Below, piece by piece: positions 52,418-60,933 of a stretch of DNA of 64,000 nucleotides (its first letter is position 1; the number at the start of each line of letters is the position of its first letter). Below the pieces are notes generated by a model. That model had not been told where the DNA came from. It saw nothing but the letters and a program-made list of their open reading frames with translations, and ran no database searches. The stretch is from Rhodospirillaceae bacterium (GTDB lineage Bacteria > Pseudomonadota > Alphaproteobacteria > Rhodospirillales > Rhodospirillaceae), in contig JAPKDQ010000003.1 of the NCBI GenBank assembly GCA_028822445.1, forward strand, positions 186,001-250,000, read 5' to 3'. A program made the translations under genes and the position numbers.

Positions 52418-54115
52418 ATGTCAGAAAAAATCCGTAAGGGATTCATCAACGTTGGGGCAGGACAGGTTCATTATCGGGCAGCAGGGTCTGGCCCGCCTAT
52501 AATATTGCTTCATGATTCTCCCCGGTCATCTGTTCTCCATGCGCCGTTGGTTGAACACTTTTCTGACCACTTCACCACGATTGCGATCGACACACCGGGA
52601 TATGGAAACTCCACAGCCCTCCCGTCTGAACCACGGCCTGAGATTGCTGATTTTGCCAACGCCTTAGCAGAGACGATTTTGAGCTTTGGCGTTGAACGTT
52701 GCCCTGTCTATGGCTTTCACACCAGTTCTAAAATTCTTTTAGAATTTGCGGCCAGCCACCCTGAACGTGTCGCCGTTGCGATTATGGACGGCTTATCGCT
52801 GCCAACCGGCGATACGGATCATGCATTTATCAATAGCTACATGAGCCCATTCAAGGTGACGGCGACTGGTAGCTATCTTGCTGAAGAATGGACGCGTATC
52901 CGTGATTTTCAACGGTGGTTTCCGTGGTTTACAAAAAGCAAAACAACACGAATGCAGATGGCGCAACGCGACACAAAGTACATGCAAGATTACAGCATGG
53001 ATCTTTTCATGGCTGGGCCAAACTTCTCAGACGCCTATTCCGCTGCTATGCGTTACAAGGCCGTTCCCGTTGTGCCAACGCTTTCGGCACCCTGTGTGTT
53101 TATGGCCAGAGAGGATGACGTGCTCTACGCCTTCCTTGATGCACTACCTGACCCTTTGCCCAAAGGCAGCAGCATCGAGCGCCTCTCACCAAACAGAGAC
53201 GCTTGGAAGAAACGGTTGGGTGAGATTTTCACCGAGCACGCCGATTTCGATGGCGCCGAAAAATTCTCTCCGCCAGACCCCTTAAAGAATCCGTTGGGTG
53301 GCGGCATGGTGACGCGTGGATATGTCGACACGGGCCATGGCCAGATTCTGGTCCGTCGCGCCGGACAAGGAGATAGCACACCACTAGTCTTCCTGCACGA
53401 TTTGCCAGGAAGCGCCAGAGCCGATGAGAGCTACTTAAAATCCCTTGGTAGAGGTCGGGCCGCATTTGGATTGGATTTGCCAGGCTGCGGCGATTCAGAT
53501 GCACTCGAGAAAATTGATGCTGCCAGCTACGCGGCAGCGGTGATTGCCGCGACTGGTGCTCTCGGATTGGATAAGTTTGACCTGGTTGCAAACGGTCTCA
53601 GCACATTAATTGCTTTGACTGTCGCAGGCCAATATGGCGCTCGCGTCAACCGTCTTGTCCTCGACGGCGTCACGCTACCAGATGCTGACCTGTGCGCAGA
53701 GATGAAAGTCAATTATATGCCTGATTTACGACTGCAGATGGACGGTACGCACCTTCATCGCGGTTGGCACATGCTCCGCGATCAGTCTATTCAATGGCCA
53801 TGGTACGACGGCGGCATTAAGGCCACGCGGAAAATAACTCCGGACATTGATCCACAGGCCTTACACACACGGTTGGTCGACACGTTGAAGCAATCGAATC
53901 ATGCCGGCGATGCCATTACCGCTGCGCTCAGTGCGGATGGACGAACGGCATTGGGGCAAATCTCTACTCCAACGCTTGTCTTTAAAACCGACGACGACGT
54001 TCGATACCAGTGGGCCGATGGTGCGGCGAGCGCATTATCAAACGGCACAACATTAGACAGGCCCGCTGATCAGGCGGCCAGGGCCCTCGCTGTTCTCAGT
54101 TTCTTGGGGCGCTAA
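52418..54115 (+). CDS. Tandem alpha/beta-hydrolase fusion with altered nucleophile sites
   Basis: 565 residues, RBS AGGTGAG. Two alpha/beta-hydrolase folds in tandem. Half 1 (about 1-290): 'GQVHYRAAGSGPPIILLHDSPRSS', 'IAIDTPGYGNSTAL', nucleophile elbow 'VYGFHTSSKIL', where G-x-S-x-G becomes G-F-H-T-S. Half 2 (about 300-565): 'GQILVRRAGQGDSTPLVFLHDLPGS', 'FGLDLPGCGDSD', elbow 'LVANGLSTLIAL', with Gly at the nucleophile position. No clear catalytic His in 'LDRPADQAARAL'. His-for-Ser at the elbow occurs, to my memory, in a group of uncharacterised hydrolases, but I cannot check this. It may be a lyase, binding protein or pseudoenzyme. Confidence 0.83.
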   Translation: MSEKIRKGFINVGAGQVHYRAAGSGPPIILLHDSPRSSVLHAPLVEHFSDHFTTIAIDTPGYGNSTALPSEPRPEIADFANALAETILSFGVERCPVYGFHTSSKILLEFAASHPERVAVAIMDGLSLPTGDTDHAFINSYMSPFKVTATGSYLAEEWTRIRDFQRWFPWFTKSKTTRMQMAQRDTKYMQDYSMDLFMAGPNFSDAYSAAMRYKAVPVVPTLSAPCVFMAREDDVLYAFLDALPDPLPKGSSIERLSPNRDAWKKRLGEIFTEHADFDGAEKFSPPDPLKNPLGGGMVTRGYVDTGHGQILVRRAGQGDSTPLVFLHDLPGSARADESYLKSLGRGRAAFGLDLPGCGDSDALEKIDAASYAAAVIAATGALGLDKFDLVANGLSTLIALTVAGQYGARVNRLVLDGVTLPDADLCAEMKVNYMPDLRLQMDGTHLHRGWHMLRDQSIQWPWYDGGIKATRKITPDIDPQALHTRLVDTLKQSNHAGDAITAALSADGRTALGQISTPTLVFKTDDDVRYQWADGAASALSNGTTLDRPADQAARALAVLSFLGR

Positions 54116-54204
54116 TTCGACATGACACAGGTTACGAGCACTTTGCGCAAGGCTGCATGAACCCAGGATGTCTAAGGCTGTGAAATCATAACACGAGGTG
54201 AGTT

Positions 54205-55224
54205 TTGAAAATCTGGGGCCGAGTTCAATACACACTTGCGAGCCTAATCCTTCTGACTTGCCAAGATGTATCGGCAGCAGACAGAATTCCTATGACCATC
54301 GGCGCTGTATCATCACCAATTCTAAGCGCCGATAAATTTTATACACAAATGAGTGACCGGCTTGGCGGCGGGCCTGATGCACAGTTCGATGTGAAACTCC
54401 TTGTGCGCGGCGAGATCGGGTCTGACGAATCTATCTTCTACGCCATGCGCCGCGGACGCATTCAAATCGCTGGCGTTGGCGGACAATCCATCTCAACTGC
54501 GGTCCCTGAACTGGCAGTCCTTAACGCACCTTATCTTTTCGATTCCTGGGCAGAGATCGATTTCATATACGATACAGTAGTTACCCCATTCATCAATACT
54601 CTACTCGAAGAACATGGGATCGTTGGGCTCCGGCTCTATGGTGCGGCATGGCATGGCATCTATGCCAAGACACCGATTTACAAGCCATCGGATACCATCG
54701 ACATGCGCTTTCGAGCCTTAATCGACCCGGCCTCTCAACTATTTGTTCAAGCGCTAGGCGCAGATACCTTTCAAGTCGCATCAAATGAGGTGGTTACAGG
54801 GTTGCAAACGGGGCTCATTGAGGCCGGAGAAACGAGCACGCTGGTCTACAATATCAGTGGGACGTCTTACGAAGCCCCCTATCTGACGCGCACACGGCAC
54901 ACACCATCTCTCATTGCCTTAGTCGCAAACAAACGATGGTATGAAACGCTAACGACAGAGCAACAAGACATGGTCATGCAGTCTCATCCACCTACGAAGT
55001 ACTCGGGAGATGCCCTCCGCGCAGATGAAGAAAGGATACTTGCTGCAGCCGAGCACGTGACTGTCATCGAACTCACCCCTCAACAGCTCGCCGTTTGGAA
55101 GAAGGTTGGGCGGTCGACACATGGAGCGCTGATCAAGGAAGCTGGCGGGCAGGCTCAAGAGCTTTACGATATAGTTCTAAAAGCCAAAGCGAACTTCGCA
55201 GTACGGAACGCAAGAGCAGATTAA
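54205..55224 (+). CDS. TRAP transporter solute receptor DctP, orphan copy 6
   Basis: 339 residues, TTG start with RBS GAGGTGAG, signal 'ASLILLTCQDVSAAD'. Motifs: 'VKLLVRGEIGSDESIFYAMRRGRIQIAG', 'APYLFDSWAEIDFIYDTVV', 'DMRFRALIDPASQLFVQALGAD', 'VVTGLQTGLIEAGETSTLVY', 'ELYDIVLKAKANFAVR'. It ends the monooxygenase/methyltransferase/bicupin/hydrolase cluster, a second case of this receptor family linked to the same methyltransferase family as copy 2 at 19212. No permease adjacent. Confidence 0.9.
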   Translation: MKIWGRVQYTLASLILLTCQDVSAADRIPMTIGAVSSPILSADKFYTQMSDRLGGGPDAQFDVKLLVRGEIGSDESIFYAMRRGRIQIAGVGGQSISTAVPELAVLNAPYLFDSWAEIDFIYDTVVTPFINTLLEEHGIVGLRLYGAAWHGIYAKTPIYKPSDTIDMRFRALIDPASQLFVQALGADTFQVASNEVVTGLQTGLIEAGETSTLVYNISGTSYEAPYLTRTRHTPSLIALVANKRWYETLTTEQQDMVMQSHPPTKYSGDALRADEERILAAAEHVTVIELTPQQLAVWKKVGRSTHGALIKEAGGQAQELYDIVLKAKANFAVRNARAD

Positions 55225-55547
55225 TCGACTAGCGACGCCAGAAGTCGTGCAAGGCATAGAGGGAAATGGCTTCACTCCTTCTTTATTTTTCCGCCGCACG
55301 GCCTGTGCTCTCCACTCGTAACTTTTCAATCTATACGGTGGTCGACGGTTCTTATCGCGGTCGCTCCCTCAGTATTCGGTACGCCGTCATCGCAGGCGGA
55401 GAAGCGTTGGGCGCCTTGATCCATGGTTCTTGAACTCTATGGATTTAGTCGCCGCTTATTGCCGGGGGCACCATCACAGCCTTAGCTACGGTGATTTTGC
55501 ACCCCCGACGCAAGCGTTACGCGACCATTCTAGAACAAGGCTAGTCG
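55225..55547. other. Interval between convergent clusters, no gene seen
   Basis: About 320 bp between the sixth DctP gene and the DUF1838 gene. I see no convincing frame, strong terminator or repeat here. Confidence 0.45.
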
Positions 55548-56546
55548 TTAGCTACCACCCGGCTCAACCGGTTCTTGCTCAAGCGCATACATCTCAAGAC
55601 TGGACAGGCTTGGTTCTTCAAACGTTTCTGGTGGCTCGAGATATCCCGGGAAATTCTTCGCCGTGTACTCGATAATATTGTGTGGCAACTCATCGACCGT
55701 CTCAACGCCACCGGCTGTCAGGCAGTTGTAAACGCAGTGACCTGGCGCCTGGCCCATAAGCATCCACGGTAGCCATGGCGTTACCCTGTTCCATGATCCG
55801 TAATCCCGCACGGATGTCAGCTCTTCATTCTGCATGTCGTCCAAAGAAATCACATGCAGAAACATCTCTGACACACGGTTCATAGGGCCCGAACTCTCAC
55901 GCACCCATTTCTTCGGATCTAGAGCGTTCTTATAATAGAGGTGGATATGCTCCTCTAGCATCAGGCGGTCGCCTTCTACACGCCACGGCTTAAGGTATGG
56001 TTTGCGTTCCACGTTGTCGTTATTTAAGCCGCCATAGTTGGGCGGTAACGGAAAGTACTCTTCGTACTTGGTATTGAACGGATCGTTGGCCACATGAACA
56101 ACCCGAACCTTTTCTTGCGTATATGGGTTTTCCATTTCTTCCATGATCTCGCCGGTAGCTAAATCATAGTAATATCCGACTTCACGATGAAGTTTCTGCC
56201 ACCCCGGGCCATCAGTGAGCGGAACCAACTTGGTTGCACCAAAGCCACGAAATCCACAGATATCTTTCAATGGCCCGCCGGATGCCACACCCATGACAAT
56301 GCCGTCATACCAGCCAAAGCGAGATTTTTTAGGGTCAGTATTGCCGTGCAAGCGGGCAGCCGCAATCATGTTTCCGGTCTTGTCCGTCAGGTCTATATAT
56401 GGTCCGGTCAAGCTCGCACCTTCGACTTTGCGGACAGAAGCTTGGGCAGGCATAGCGCTGCCCATCGTAGCAGCGGCGGCAGCACCGCCCATCGCTATTG
56501 CCGCCAGAATCTCGCGGCGCTCTAGTGCTGGTTTTTGTTTCTTCAT
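55548..56546 (-). CDS. DUF1838 family exported protein
   Basis: 332 residues, RBS AGGAG. The N-terminus 'LERREILAAIAMGGAAAAATMGSAMPAQA' resembles a twin-arginine signal. The body follows DUF1838: 'WYDGIVMGVASGGPLKDICGFRGFG', 'YYYDLATGEIMEEMENPYT', 'EEHIHLYYKNALDPKKWVRESSGPMNRVSEMF', 'SWNRVTPWLPWMLMGQAPGHCVYNCL', 'LEPPETFEEPS'. The family has no assigned function; members often carry Tat signals, hinting at a folded or cofactor-bearing periplasmic protein. Second gene of an operon with the nitrilase, 34 bp apart. Confidence 0.88.
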   Translation of the reverse strand: MKKQKPALERREILAAIAMGGAAAAATMGSAMPAQASVRKVEGASLTGPYIDLTDKTGNMIAAARLHGNTDPKKSRFGWYDGIVMGVASGGPLKDICGFRGFGATKLVPLTDGPGWQKLHREVGYYYDLATGEIMEEMENPYTQEKVRVVHVANDPFNTKYEEYFPLPPNYGGLNNDNVERKPYLKPWRVEGDRLMLEEHIHLYYKNALDPKKWVRESSGPMNRVSEMFLHVISLDDMQNEELTSVRDYGSWNRVTPWLPWMLMGQAPGHCVYNCLTAGGVETVDELPHNIIEYTAKNFPGYLEPPETFEEPSLSSLEMYALEQEPVEPGGS

Positions 56547-56580
56547 TTTTATCGCTCCTATCTATAGAAATTGCAGTTGG

Positions 56581-58332
56581 TTAAGCGGCCTTTGAGGGCG
56601 CGCGGTAAACACCTGTTTCGCGGTAGCGTGCAATCGTCTCAAGCACGACCTTGATGCCCTCATCAGCCTGTTCTGTTGGGTTCTCTAACGCCCAATCCAA
56701 AGGCAAGCCATCGTGAGAGCGATACATAGTCGCGACAGCATCAAAATCAACTTTGTCGATGACGGACAAATCCGCGTCTCGGCGCGCGCGACGCAGGGCC
56801 TCAATATCGACCTTAGCGACTAACGGCACTTCTCCACCCGTATCCGCCACCGCAACAGCCCGGCCATCAGGCCCGACAAGCTTTGAATAGCCGCGATGGA
56901 AGAAGGTCGTTGGCGCATCTGGTGCGACAGATTCGCAGCCCGCATTAGCGCTGGCGATATAGATTTGGTTTTCCGCCGCATGTGCGCGCTTGGCCAAATC
57001 CCAGGCCGTGCGATGGCCGTTGTGAGGTTCACCCGTAGGATAAACGATGAGCTCGGCACCTCGCAATGTCAGCGACCGCCATAGCTCTGGGAAATTGGTA
57101 TCGTAGCAAATACAAGCCGCAAGGCGGCCAATATCCGTGTCGACAACGGGGAATAGACCATCTTCGCCATAGCGTTGCACATATTCTGAATAGACGTTGC
57201 CCGGCGTCGTATTGTTCAGCAGTCCATTGATATCGCCACACTGAAGCTTGCGATACCTTAGAATAACGTCACCCGACGGATTGATAATAAAGGCCGTGTT
57301 AAACCAGCGACGCGGCCAGTCAGGGTCGTATTCAAAAATTGCGCCCCCGACATAAGAGCCAACCTTTGATGCAAACTCCCGCAATCGAGCAAAGTGTGGG
57401 CCGTTCATTTGAATACCAACCCTCGGCCAGAAATCATCAACCGACTTCCCAAAAGCCGCGCCGGTCATCCAATACTCAGGAAACACGACAAGTTTAATGC
57501 TGGGCTGCATTGCAAATTTGCCCGCCAATCCCAGGCTGCGGTCCAGGTTTGCCGAGATAACCTCATCGGCCTGCTCAACAGTCGGCACCGTTGTGATGTG
57601 CGCCTGCGCGATAAGAACTTGGTACGGCGTAATAGGTGTGGCCGGTTCCGTCGCCCAATCTTTAGCGCGGGCCGCCGCCTTGTCATATTCCACCGCGTAT
57701 AACTTGGTCCGGAGTTGTGCAGGGAAATTGAGCATGGGCACCGTCCGCGCCGTGCGGACCGTTTCTAGGTCGATCTTCGCTGCGATCGCGTCGGTTTCAG
57801 AACCAGCCGTCAACACAACTTCGCCGTGACAATCCCAAACCCCAGACTCCCCGCCTGCTGAGGCAGCCAACACCATCGCAAGGTTTTCATAGGCCCGGGC
57901 AGAGCGAGCCAAGGCACGCGCTTCCGACAACGCGTCGGGGCGCTCTCGTGTTGGATTTAGAATAATCTCAGCCCCGGCTAAAACATGTCCGCGCACGACC
58001 TCGTGATGACGCAGACCATCACCAACCACAACAGCGAGGTCACCGATGGAAGACTTCGCCACCGGATAGGCGTCCACGGCGTCGGCAAGAAGGTCTTTGC
58101 CCTCGGGGGACAATAAAAAGGCAACAGAGCCCACAGCACCTGCAATGTGCACACCATGGTCTTTTGCGCTTGAAACAAAATGTGAAGCATCCAGTTCAGC
58201 GGATACAGGAAGTTGCGGCAACACAACGAGCTTAAGGTCACCGTAATCTACCACCAGATCAGAGAGCGTTTGACCCCATCCATCGCCCGTTGGCTTAGGC
58301 CCATCCGTCAAACACGCAGCTGTATAGCGCAT
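56581..58332 (-). CDS. Tandem nitrilase-fold protein: degenerate N-half, active C-half
   Basis: 583 residues, about twice a normal carbon-nitrogen hydrolase; RBS GGAGG. The C-half (about 235-583) has the full Glu-Lys-Cys triad: Glu in 'LVVFPEYWMTG', Lys in 'ILRYRKLQCGD', Cys in 'AACICYDTNFPELWRSLTLRGAELIVYPTGEP'. The N-half (about 1-225) has the same strand order, 'LVVLPQLPVSAE' (Glu to Gln), 'LAVVVGDGLRHHEVVRGHVLAGAEIILNPTRERPD' (Cys to Val), with no counterpart of the Lys, so it is a catalytically dead copy. Likely an amidase or nitrilase whose N-half serves assembly or regulation. Confidence 0.88.
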   Translation of the reverse strand: MRYTAACLTDGPKPTGDGWGQTLSDLVVDYGDLKLVVLPQLPVSAELDASHFVSSAKDHGVHIAGAVGSVAFLLSPEGKDLLADAVDAYPVAKSSIGDLAVVVGDGLRHHEVVRGHVLAGAEIILNPTRERPDALSEARALARSARAYENLAMVLAASAGGESGVWDCHGEVVLTAGSETDAIAAKIDLETVRTARTVPMLNFPAQLRTKLYAVEYDKAAARAKDWATEPATPITPYQVLIAQAHITTVPTVEQADEVISANLDRSLGLAGKFAMQPSIKLVVFPEYWMTGAAFGKSVDDFWPRVGIQMNGPHFARLREFASKVGSYVGGAIFEYDPDWPRRWFNTAFIINPSGDVILRYRKLQCGDINGLLNNTTPGNVYSEYVQRYGEDGLFPVVDTDIGRLAACICYDTNFPELWRSLTLRGAELIVYPTGEPHNGHRTAWDLAKRAHAAENQIYIASANAGCESVAPDAPTTFFHRGYSKLVGPDGRAVAVADTGGEVPLVAKVDIEALRRARRDADLSVIDKVDFDAVATMYRSHDGLPLDWALENPTEQADEGIKVVLETIARYRETGVYRAPSKAA

Positions 58333-58870
58333 AAGAAGCCTCCCTCAATCTATCTCCGTGGAATCATCGTATCCGCCATCCTGCATGGACTCGAGCCTTG
58401 GAGGAAGAGTGCCGATGAATTGATCAGCAGGTGACGCAAAAGCGCAGGTTACAATCCAGGCATCACCGTGTGCTTATGCAGGACATTGATGCCCGTGATC
58501 ATGTCACCCTGCCTTGCTCCCTTATTCCGCGTCGTGCCGATTGCCACGGAGGCGTCACGCGGCCCCAGGGGAAATCTTTAACACGCGACGCTTGTCCAGA
58601 CATAAGAGACTCGGATCTTTTTTTAATTCCCTTGAAGAAGATAGGGCCTGTTGCGTATACCTCTATTGTTATTTGAATCATTCAGCGGAAGAACTTTTTT
58701 ATGACAAAGACTGTGTCCCGCTCGGTTGACCAGGAAAGCTCACCCCTCGTCTAGGCTTTCATCAGCCTGCGCGCTTTTAGGTGCGCAAGCCCTGTTCAGT
58801 TTTGAATGCCGCCCCACGCCGGTTTGCCCGGTGGTGAGCTTTTGTGCTTTTTTGACTGAGATGCCCTGAC
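58333..58870. other. Leader region of rsgA with possible structured RNA
   Basis: About 540 bp between divergent genes. The distal part (58701-58850) holds a 17-codon frame (58701-58754, stop TAG), a 10-bp perfect inverted repeat AAAGCTCACC (58735-58744) / GGTGAGCTTT (58833-58842) enclosing smaller hairpins such as GCGCGC-TTTTAG-GTGCGC (58770-58787, two G:U or mismatched pairs), and a T tract (58848-58853) shortly before rsgA. The rest (58333-58690) shows no gene. Confidence 0.4.
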
Positions 58871-59923
58871 ATGACTTTATTACCTGACTTGGCCACCTAC
58901 GGCTGGTCGACTTTTTTCCAATCACAATTGTCCCTAGAGGACCTGAACAACACCCGCCCTGCCCGGATCATTGCGGTGCACCGGGGCGAATGGGATGTGT
59001 CTTCTCCTGAATTCGACGGACGAGTAAGAGAGCCCGTCACCCTCTCAGAAGAGACCCCCGTGACTGTTGGCGATTGGGTGCTCCTCGATGCGACGACCCA
59101 CACAGTGCTTCGAATATTGAGCCGCCATAGCCTGTTCCAACGGCGCGCTGCCGGCCCTGAAGCCAAAATGCAATTAATTGCAGCCAACGTGGACACGGTG
59201 TTTATCGTCTCCTCCTGCAACAAAGACTTTAACCTCGCCCGATTAGAGCGTTATCTAATTCTCGCCCAAGAAGCAGGGTCAACACCAGTGATCGTGCTGA
59301 CCAAGGCCGATCTCATGGACGACACAACAGAACTCCGCCGCTCGGCCGAACGGTTATTGACCGGACTCGTGGTGGAGTGCATCGATGCCCGCGACCCCGA
59401 GGCAGTAGCAACCCTCAAACCCTGGTGTGGCGTGGGACAAACGGTGGCCCTCATTGGATCGTCCGGCGTTGGGAAATCAACCATCGTCAATTCCATCGCC
59501 GGCGCCGATATTCAAGACGTGGGTGACATTCGTGAAGACGATGCTAAAGGCCGCCACACCACAAGCGGACGCACGTTGCATCGATTGGCAGTGGGCGGCT
59601 GGCTTCTCGACACACCGGGCATGCGCGAATTGCAAATGGCCGACGTAGAAGACGGCATCAGCGACTTCTATAGCGACATCATAGACCTAGCAGGTTCATG
59701 TAAATTCTCAGACTGCCATCATGAGACGGAGCCAGGCTGTGCCGTACGTGCGGCGGTCGACTCAGGCGCCCTAGACGCAAGTCGCGTGGTCCGCTATCGC
59801 AAACTGAAGGTCGAAAGTGACTTCAATAGCCTGTCTGTGGCAGAACGCCGCGCCCGCGACAAATCCTTCGGCAAGAGAATCAAAGCCGTCGATAAGGAAA
59901 TGCAGCGGAGGCAAAGGCGATGA
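58871..59923 (+). CDS. rsgA: Ribosome small-subunit-dependent GTPase A
   Basis: 350 residues. Order: OB-fold ('RIIAVHRGEWDVSS...VGDWVLLD'), circularly permuted GTPase with G4 'VIVLTKADLMDD' preceding G1 'VALIGSSGVGKSTIVNSI', G2/G3 'KGRHTTSGRTLHRL' and 'WLLDTPGMRELQM', then the zinc site 'CKFSDCHHETEPGCAVRAAVDSG' (C-x5-H-x-x-C type). It assists late 30S maturation. No good RBS precedes the ATG, which is unusual and may relate to the structured leader upstream. Confidence 0.95.
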   Translation: MTLLPDLATYGWSTFFQSQLSLEDLNNTRPARIIAVHRGEWDVSSPEFDGRVREPVTLSEETPVTVGDWVLLDATTHTVLRILSRHSLFQRRAAGPEAKMQLIAANVDTVFIVSSCNKDFNLARLERYLILAQEAGSTPVIVLTKADLMDDTTELRRSAERLLTGLVVECIDARDPEAVATLKPWCGVGQTVALIGSSGVGKSTIVNSIAGADIQDVGDIREDDAKGRHTTSGRTLHRLAVGGWLLDTPGMRELQMADVEDGISDFYSDIIDLAGSCKFSDCHHETEPGCAVRAAVDSGALDASRVVRYRKLKVESDFNSLSVAERRARDKSFGKRIKAVDKEMQRRQRR

Positions 59924-59971
59924 GAGCGCTCATGTCCGACCTAAAATCAAGCGGAGATCAATGATCGACAC

Positions 59972-60931
59972 TTAGCCATCCCGCTGGTTCACTTCCCAAA
60001 CGAAGCCATCATGATCTTGAAAGCCCATGGAATACATTTTGGTTTCACCCTGACCGCCGGTTTTGGGTACGGTGCGACTAAACAGTTCACACGTGACCTT
60101 CACACCTGCCGCTTTGACCTTCTCGAACAGGGCCGCAGCGTTATCCGTGCCGGCCACGAATACGGCAGAGCCGATGCCCGGCATCCATGTCGCGTCGCCG
60201 GGATCATCCAGTGGGTCTTTCAAGAACTCCAATCCGGCAGCCATGCCGTAGTACTCATGCTGAGCCTTGCATACAGCGAAGCGGACCGTATCGCCTGCCT
60301 TACCAGCCGCAAGCATACCCTCGAGGTTCATGGTCGAGTCCTGGGTTTTGGTCAGACCCAGAGTGTTGATAAGGAGGTCAAGTGTGCGTTCAATATCGCG
60401 GACAATGCTGGTGGTGCGACGAATCAGGAATTGATCTGGGTTGGGCCGGTTATAGCGATAATAGAGTTCGTAAAAGAATCCTTCCGGATCAAACATTGCC
60501 GCGTTTGAGAACTCAATATTCCCCTCGCCCCGCGGGTCGGGGAACACGCCATCTTCCGGTGCAAAGTGAACCTTGGCCCCTGGGAAGTTTTTAACTTTTT
60601 CCATGAGCTCATCCATGTCTGGCACGTCAGCAACCAACACGATGTTGCCGATGCCAAGACGGTGGGTAGGCGGGCCGGGATCAGGCAACTTAGGGTCAAG
60701 CCATTCCAGTAGACCGATTTTAGCGATCTGTGGGTCGATGCCCTCCATCATGTATAGCTTCACCCGGTCGCCCGGCTTGCCGCATGGAATAATGCCGGCG
60801 GACAGCTCCATTTCCGAACTATATGAGAGTTTCCATCCCAGAACCTGTTCGTAGAATTTTTTCATGCGGTCAGCATCACGGACGATCAGCGTCGTGCGTT
60901 TGAGAATGATATCAGAAAGGGATTCGGTCAT
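59972..60931 (-). CDS. Two-module VOC protein, tandem paralog 2
   Basis: 319 residues in two VOC modules: 'KRTTLIVRDADRMKKFYEQVLGWKLSYSSEM' to 'EFSNAAMFDPEGFFYELYYRYN', and 'RRTTSIVRDIERTLDLLINTLGLTKTQDSTM' to 'MYSMGFQDHDGFVWEVNQR'. The module ends 'DPEGFFYELYYR' keep the Glu that binds metal in glyoxalase/dioxygenase folds; the entry His is replaced by Thr ('RTT'). Starts 2 bp after its paralog's stop. Function unknown; context suggests aromatic or methylglyoxal-type catabolism. Confidence 0.88.
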   Translation of the reverse strand: MTESLSDIILKRTTLIVRDADRMKKFYEQVLGWKLSYSSEMELSAGIIPCGKPGDRVKLYMMEGIDPQIAKIGLLEWLDPKLPDPGPPTHRLGIGNIVLVADVPDMDELMEKVKNFPGAKVHFAPEDGVFPDPRGEGNIEFSNAAMFDPEGFFYELYYRYNRPNPDQFLIRRTTSIVRDIERTLDLLINTLGLTKTQDSTMNLEGMLAAGKAGDTVRFAVCKAQHEYYGMAAGLEFLKDPLDDPGDATWMPGIGSAVFVAGTDNAAALFEKVKAAGVKVTCELFSRTVPKTGGQGETKMYSMGFQDHDGFVWEVNQRDG

Positions 60932-60933
60932 GA

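Noticed and set aside
58431-58676. 81-codon frame upstream of rsgA
   Set aside because: Arg/Cys/His-rich random-like composition, no RBS.
58735-58842. SRP (4.5S) RNA or 6S RNA before rsgA
   Set aside because: The conserved SRP tetraloop/GGAAGCAGCC-type motif and the 6S bubble were not found.
60011-60508. 165-codon plus-strand frame inside the VOC gene
   Set aside because: Antisense shadow of the double-VOC gene, with atypical composition (Cys, His and Arg rich).
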